In this document: piece after piece, positions 6,702 to 10,663 of the stretch | Numbering within the stretch: the stretch's first letter is position 1 | Layout: every line of letters starts with the position of its first letter | Origin: Dehalococcoidia bacterium | GTDB taxonomy: Bacteria > Chloroflexota > Dehalococcoidia > UBA3495 | DNA length: 10,663 nucleotides | Reading direction: 5' to 3' | Assembly: GCA_002730485.1 (NCBI GenBank) | Contig: PCAH01000179.1 | Coordinates: 1 to 10,663 of the forward strand | Translations under genes and position numbers: made by a program | The notes under the pieces: model-generated | What the model was told of the DNA's origin: nothing | Seen by the model: only the letters and a program-made list of their open reading frames with translations | Databases searched by the model: none

Positions 6702-8411
6702 ATGAAACACGTTTTCGCACTTCTATCACTGCTTCTTGTGGTGGCCATCGCGTGTTCATCTGGCTCAGAGCCCGAACCAACCTCAGTTCCTTCAGTTGGG
6801 ATAGATCCAACCGCCGTACCTTCCGGTTCAGCCTCATCGGGAGCGTCTTCCACCCCCACTGCGGTTCCTGAGACCTCCGAAGCTCCAACCGGCGCTGCAA
6901 AAGCGGTGGAAGGTGGCACATTCCTCAGACTAGGATCCGACCCGCCCACGCTTGATCCCCATCTCAATTCGGATGCCAGTTCTGCTGTCTACGCCGTTGA
7001 GATCTTCGGCGGATTGATGACCATCGACCAGGACCTGGCAATCGTTGGCGATCTAGCGGAAGGTTGGGACGTTAGCCCTGATGGCACGACTACCACCTTC
7101 AGGTTGAGACCCAATGCCTCTTTCCATGACGGAAAACCAGTCACAGCGACCGACGTCAAATGGTCTCTGGAAAGGGCAACCGACCCGATCACAGAGTCCT
7201 ACAACGCCAGCGTCTTCCTTAACGATATCGTTGGTGTGAGTGATCGGCTGACCGGCCTGGCCAATAACATATCTGGCATACAGGTAATCAACGACCAAAC
7301 GTTGACCATTACCACGGATGCCCCCAAAGCCTACTTCCTGTCCAAACTCACCTACCCTGTGAGCTTCGTCCTAGACCGAGAGAACGTTGCGACCGGAAAA
7401 GGCTGGATACTTGAACCGAATGGGACCGGCCCGTTCAAGCTGACGGAATACCGTCCGGGTGAAGTTCTTCGGCTGACCAAGTTTGATGACTATCACCTGG
7501 AACCCGCGAAATTGGATGAAGTGGAGTTCCTCCTCAGCGGCGGCAACAGCATGCTGATGTACGAGAATGATGAGATTCACGTCACTGGCATCGGGCTGTC
7601 ACTGCTGCAAGGCATCCAGGACCCATCCAACGTGCTCAATTCAGAAGTGGTGGTGGCCCCGCCGCAGTTCGATGTGGACTACTTTGGTTTCAATACCTCG
7701 GAGCCGCCCTTTGACGATATCAAGGTCAGACAGGCGTTCAACTACGCCATTGACCGGCAGACCCTGGCCACCGCCTTGCTTCAAGACCTGGTGGTGCCAG
7801 CGGCGGGTATCCTTCCTCCCGGGTTCCCCGGGCACAACCCAGACTTGGTGGGATATAGCTACGACCCCGATAAAGCCCGCCAACTGCTTCAGGAATCCAA
7901 GTACGGCGAAGTTGGCGAACTGCCCCGCATCACCCTGACGGTGCCAGGTAGTTTTGGCGCTGCCATCAACCCTTCCATCGAGGCCATGCTTGCCATGTGG
8001 GAGGAGAACCTTGGCGCGGAAATCTCCATCCTCCAGACAGAGTGGACCATCTTCCTACAGGACCTACACCAAAATAGGTTCCAGATGTTTGGCGGCCTCG
8101 GCTGGATCGCCGATTATCCAGACCCGGAGAATTTCCTGGATGTATTGTTCCACAGCGAGAGCACCAACAACCAATCGGAATACATGAATCGTCAGGTGGA
8201 CCGCCTGCTGGAGCAGGCCCGTGTCGAGCGGGATGGGGCGGCCAGGTTTGAGTTGTATCACCAGCTGGAAGAGATCATCGTAGATGACGCGCCGTGGGTT
8301 CCACTGTGGCACTCAAATGGTGGCTACGTTCTGGTGAAACCCAACGTGGAGAACTATTTCTTGTTCCCGTTGATCATACCTAAATACCGGTACGTGTACT
8401 TCACCGAATAA
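6702..8411 (+). CDS. ABC transporter solute-binding lipoprotein, family 5 (peptide/nickel/oligosaccharide type)
   Basis: This is an extracytoplasmic binding protein of 569 residues that would deliver a ligand to a Dpp/Opp/Nik-type ABC importer. The N-terminus is a lipoprotein signal: Lys2, a hydrophobic core (about 4-16) and a lipobox ending VAIAC, with Cys18 as the lipid anchor. A Ser/Pro/Thr/Ala-rich linker (about 19-68) follows, with repeated PTAVP motifs, as in many lipoproteins that need a tether. The SBP_bac_5 domain starts near residue 70 (GGTFLRLGSDPPTLDPHLN) and includes FHDGKPVTATDVKWSLERA, VRQAFNYAIDRQ, GYSYDPDKARQLL and a C-terminal ADYPDPENFLDVLFHS. Start ATG 6702 has GAGG 6 bases upstream. 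Length is typical for the family. No permease or ATPase gene follows in the window, so it looks orphan, and the ligand cannot be predicted. Confidence 0.93.
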   Translation: MKHVFALLSLLLVVAIACSSGSEPEPTSVPSVGIDPTAVPSGSASSGASSTPTAVPETSEAPTGAAKAVEGGTFLRLGSDPPTLDPHLNSDASSAVYAVEIFGGLMTIDQDLAIVGDLAEGWDVSPDGTTTTFRLRPNASFHDGKPVTATDVKWSLERATDPITESYNASVFLNDIVGVSDRLTGLANNISGIQVINDQTLTITTDAPKAYFLSKLTYPVSFVLDRENVATGKGWILEPNGTGPFKLTEYRPGEVLRLTKFDDYHLEPAKLDEVEFLLSGGNSMLMYENDEIHVTGIGLSLLQGIQDPSNVLNSEVVVAPPQFDVDYFGFNTSEPPFDDIKVRQAFNYAIDRQTLATALLQDLVVPAAGILPPGFPGHNPDLVGYSYDPDKARQLLQESKYGEVGELPRITLTVPGSFGAAINPSIEAMLAMWEENLGAEISILQTEWTIFLQDLHQNRFQMFGGLGWIADYPDPENFLDVLFHSESTNNQSEYMNRQVDRLLEQARVERDGAARFELYHQLEEIIVDDAPWVPLWHSNGGYVLVKPNVENYFLFPLIIPKYRYVYFTE

Positions 8412-8479
8412 CCACTGGCGTGTCCTGAAAGACTCTGGGTACTTCAGCATATAAAAGACTGAACTGGGATGGGGGCGCT

Positions 8480-9361
8480 ATGAAGGTTCATCTGGTCGAC
8501 GGCACCTATGAATTATTCCGGTCTTATTTCGCTCTCCCACCGATACAAGCTCCGGACGGTCGTTCGGTGGGAGCGGTGCGGGGCATCGTACAAAGCCTGC
8601 TCTACCTGTTGCGAGAGGACCAAGTTACCCACATTGGCTGTGCCTTTGACCATACGGTCTTGTCGTTCAGGAACGAACTATTCTCGGGGTATAAGACCGG
8701 AGAGGGCACGCCGGAAGACCTGTTATCCCAGTTTGAACTGGCTGAAAGGGCCATAGACGCTTTGGGGATCTTGATCTGGCCGATGGTGGAGTACGAAGCG
8801 GACGATGCGCTAGCAACCGCGGCCCTTAGATGCAGTTCCATGCCCGAGGTTGAGCAGGTGGTGATCTGTTCCGCTGACAAAGACCTCGCCCAGATGGTTA
8901 CGGGCGACTCTGTGGTCTGCTACGACCGGCGCAGAGAAACAGTGATGAACGAAGCTGGCGTGGTCGAGAAATTCGGCGTTTGCCCCAGCTCCATCCCTGA
9001 TTTCCTTGCTTTGACTGGAGATTCTGCTGACGGGATTCCAGGCATCCCCAAATGGGGAGCAAAGACCTCAGCTCGGATGCTGTCTCATTACGGGCACATT
9101 GAAGGGATACCCGCTGATGCGTCTGACTGGGCAGTGAAGGTGAGAGGGGCTGCAACGGCTGCTGACAGCCTGAATTCCCATCCCGATGAAGCTCGGCTGT
9201 ACAAAGACCTGACCACGCTGCGTACGGATGTTCCAATGGAGACCTCCCTAACGGCCCTGGAATGGAAAGGCGCTAACCGCGAGAAATTTGGATCCCTTTG
9301 TGATGACCTGGGGTTTGGCCGGTTGGCCAGCTTGCCTCACCGTTGGTCTGACGGTTCGTAG
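8480..9361 (+). CDS. Stand-alone 5'-3' exonuclease (FEN / PolA N-terminal domain family)
   Basis: This is a 293-residue flap-endonuclease-like nuclease, equivalent to the N-terminal domain of DNA polymerase I but with no polymerase attached. Metal-binding acidic residues are all in place: Asp7 (LVDGTYELFRSYFA), Asp57, Glu106-Asp108-Asp109 (EYEADDALAT), Asp133 and Asp135 (CSADKDLAQMV), and Asp181 and Asp184 (LTGDSADGIPGIPKWGAKTS), the last running into the DNA-binding helix-3-turn-helix. In the arch segment the PolA-type YKAxR is YKTGEG here, so the Arg is missing. As I remember them, stand-alone homologues from other phyla share this. ATG 8480 has a G-rich ribosome site (8471-8475). It lies 68 bases after the binding-protein gene on the same strand. 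Likely role is removal of flaps, RNA primers or nicked-strand ends in DNA repair or replication. Confidence 0.9.
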   Translation: MKVHLVDGTYELFRSYFALPPIQAPDGRSVGAVRGIVQSLLYLLREDQVTHIGCAFDHTVLSFRNELFSGYKTGEGTPEDLLSQFELAERAIDALGILIWPMVEYEADDALATAALRCSSMPEVEQVVICSADKDLAQMVTGDSVVCYDRRRETVMNEAGVVEKFGVCPSSIPDFLALTGDSADGIPGIPKWGAKTSARMLSHYGHIEGIPADASDWAVKVRGAATAADSLNSHPDEARLYKDLTTLRTDVPMETSLTALEWKGANREKFGSLCDDLGFGRLASLPHRWSDGS

Positions 9362-9366
9362 CGAGC

Positions 9367-9708
9367 CTAATCAAGGGGGACACCGCTTCGGGAGACCTCC
9401 GATAACGTGGTCTTGCCCTCCCTGGCCATCTCCATCACTGCCCTGCCCATACTCACCATCCCGTTTCCGGCCGCCGCGTCACGGAGATCATCTCCGTCGG
9501 CACCCAGAGCTATCTGCATCTGGAGATTTTCATCGACCACCAGTACCTCAAACACATGGACCTTTCCCGCAAAGCCCGAACCGCGGCAGGAGTCGCATCC
9601 CTTTCCAACCATGAACTGCGGTGTTTCCCCCGGAACCGCCTCACCGACGGGCGACGGATTCTGGGATGCTATCTCCCGGCAATTAGGGCAGATCTGGTTC
9701 AGTGCTCG
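9367..9708 (-). pseudogene. C-terminal part of the GspE/PilB ATPase, separated by an in-frame amber codon
   Basis: This continues the ATPase gene in the same frame with no other stop, for 113 codons to TAG 9367-9369. It carries the CPNC and CDSC pairs, which form the metal-binding tetracysteine motif of GspE/PilB. It then has GSGFAGKVHVFEVLVVDEN and the closing LRDAAAGNGMVSMGRAVMEMAREGKTTLSEVSR, all standard for the family. A CAG to TAG change at 9709-9711 alone would explain the split (expected LAQRAL, seen LA-stop-RAL). The reading frame and motifs are otherwise undamaged, so the break is either recent, a sequencing or assembly error, or read through. An internal ATG at 9612 could start a short product, but that seems unlikely to have a function. 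Confidence 0.75.
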
Positions 9709-10503
9709 CTAGGCCAGGCAGCCGATCAAACCGTTGGCCGCCAGTAACGGGTCCACCCCCAGATTGATCAGCCGTCCAATCGCAGATGCAGCGTCGTTGC
9801 CATGTATGGAGGCCAGCACCAACCGTCCGCTCAAGGCGGCGTCGATGGCCATGGTCGCGGTGGAGTTGTCTCTGATCTCTCCAATCAGGATCACGTCTGG
9901 GTCCATTCTCATGATCGATTCCAGTCCCGACGGGAAGTCGATCCCCGCGGCCGGGTTCACCTGTATCTGATTGACACCCTCCATGCGGTATTCGATGGGG
10001 TCTTCCACCGACATGATATTACCGTGGGAACTGATCAGCTCGGCCAGTGACGCGTAGAGGGTACTGCTCTTTCCCGAACCCGTTGGTCCGGCGACCAGCA
10101 GCATGCCGGAGGGCCGCTCCAACAGTGAGTGCCACGCCGCCAGGCTTGGGGCATCTAGCCCCAGGGCGTCCAATGACAGAGGAGCATTGGAGCGGTCCAA
10201 GAGGTGGATGACCATCATCTCGCCCCAGGTTGTACCCACCGATGCAACCCGGAAATCCCCTTGCCACTCGTCGTAATACAACCCAAACCCGCCGTTCTGC
10301 GGGCGTTGGTTGCCCGAGAGGTCCATGCCTGCTTCCTCTTTGAACCGGGCTACCATACTTTCGTGGGCACTCAGGGGAATGACCATCATCTGGCGTAGTT
10401 CACCGTTCAGGCGAAAGAGCACCTTCGCTGAATCATGCTTGGGAACCAGGTGAACGTCCGTGGCGTTCATCTCCACGGCCTGTAACGTCACCAGCTCCAT
10501 CAT
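9709..10503 (-). CDS. GspE/PilB-type secretion or pilus ATPase, main part up to an in-frame TAG
   Basis: This is the ATPase that powers type II secretion or type IV pilus assembly at the inner face of the membrane. Numbered from ATG 10503: N2 domain MELVTLQAVEMNATDVHL to about 110, RPQNGG (67-72), Walker A GPTGSGKS (139-146), Asp box SVEDPIEY (165-172), Walker B DPDVILIGEIRD (201-212) with Glu209, and His box SGRLVLASIHGNDA (225-238). The frame stops at TAG (9709-9711) after ANGLIGCLA, where the family continues with Gln-Arg, so the C-terminal tetracysteine region is cut off. The usual N1 domain (roughly 150 residues) is absent: in this frame a TAA lies about 24 codons upstream of ATG 10503. 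No clear ribosome site supports 10503, so the start is tentative. With the tail the protein would be about 378 residues. PilT is the alternative, but the tail's Cys pairs favour GspE/PilB. Confidence 0.85.
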   Translation of the reverse strand: MMELVTLQAVEMNATDVHLVPKHDSAKVLFRLNGELRQMMVIPLSAHESMVARFKEEAGMDLSGNQRPQNGGFGLYYDEWQGDFRVASVGTTWGEMMVIHLLDRSNAPLSLDALGLDAPSLAAWHSLLERPSGMLLVAGPTGSGKSSTLYASLAELISSHGNIMSVEDPIEYRMEGVNQIQVNPAAGIDFPSGLESIMRMDPDVILIGEIRDNSTATMAIDAALSGRLVLASIHGNDAASAIGRLINLGVDPLLAANGLIGCLA

Positions 10504-10583
10504 CTGGACATTGGTCAGTTCGTTGAAGTCCAGGCACGAGTGTTGGCAACCAGCAAAAGAGGGACACTTTCGTTAATGAGAGA

Positions 10584-10663
10584 TCAGAGGGAAATGGCCG
10601 TGTTGTTGGACTCCCTGAGCAGGTGGTTGTAGCGCTTGCGGCGGGCTAAGGTCTGGGATTTCA
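10584..10663 (-). CDS. Possible 3' end of an upstream gene, entering from the right edge
   Basis: One minus-strand frame is open from the right edge to TGA at 10584-10586 and encodes a basic tail including LARRKRYNHLLRESNN. It would end about 80 bases before the ATPase start, consistent with an upstream gene in the same operon. I do not recognise it. It is only about 25 codons, and another minus-strand frame is also open here, so the call is weak. Confidence 0.2.
   Translation of the reverse strand, partial: KSQTLARRKRYNHLLRESNNTAISL

Noticed and set aside
9359..9711. Genome-wide TAG recoding as the reason for the in-frame amber codon
   Set aside because: TAG is also the terminal codon of the exonuclease and of the ATPase tail, both at the expected family ends, so TAG acts as a stop here.

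Overview
The window looks like ordinary chromosome from an uncultured bacterium. Chloroflexota (SAR202/Dehalococcoidia-like) is my best guess. It rests on two neighbouring luciferase-like (LLM) flavin oxidoreductases, a lipoprotein with a Pro/Thr/Val-rich linker, a stand-alone 5'-3' exonuclease of the type I associate with Chloroflexota and Actinomycetota, and CoaBC with a PAMD motif. This is inferred from family resemblance, not from a search. I see no rRNA, tRNA, CRISPR array, IS transposase or phage gene.

Layout, left to right. The 3' part of coaBC (coenzyme A synthesis) runs in from the left edge. An AT-rich gap of about 370 bases follows, with short direct repeats and a 9-bp inverted repeat. 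It leads into a membrane PAS histidine kinase whose reading frame is split by a one-base slip at a run of four C. The kinase (+) converges on a TIGR03619-like LLM oxidoreductase (-). The 440 bases between them hold a mosaic of two repeat families (A-B-A'-B order) with hairpin structure. The first LLM gene is divergent from a second, longer LLM monooxygenase-like gene (+) across a 196-base region with palindromes. The second LLM gene ends at a strong, probably bidirectional terminator shared with a convergent PfkB-family sugar kinase homologue (-), which lacks the usual catalytic Asp. A divergent solute-binding lipoprotein of the peptide/nickel class (+) and the exonuclease (+) follow. The exonuclease ends 5 bases from the end of a convergent GspE/PilB-type secretion/pilus ATPase (-), which has an in-frame TAG where the family has Gln.

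The genes do not form one pathway. CoaBC is housekeeping, and the two LLM enzymes could share regulation through their common upstream region. The kinase has no response regulator in view, the binding protein has no permease or ATPase in view, and the pilus ATPase has no pilin or assembly genes in view.

The points most worth checking are the two interrupted genes (kinase frameshift, ATPase amber), the PfkB homologue with GAGS instead of GAGD, and the repeat mosaic, whose hairpin copies differ by a compensatory base pair. I found no convincing new multi-gene system.
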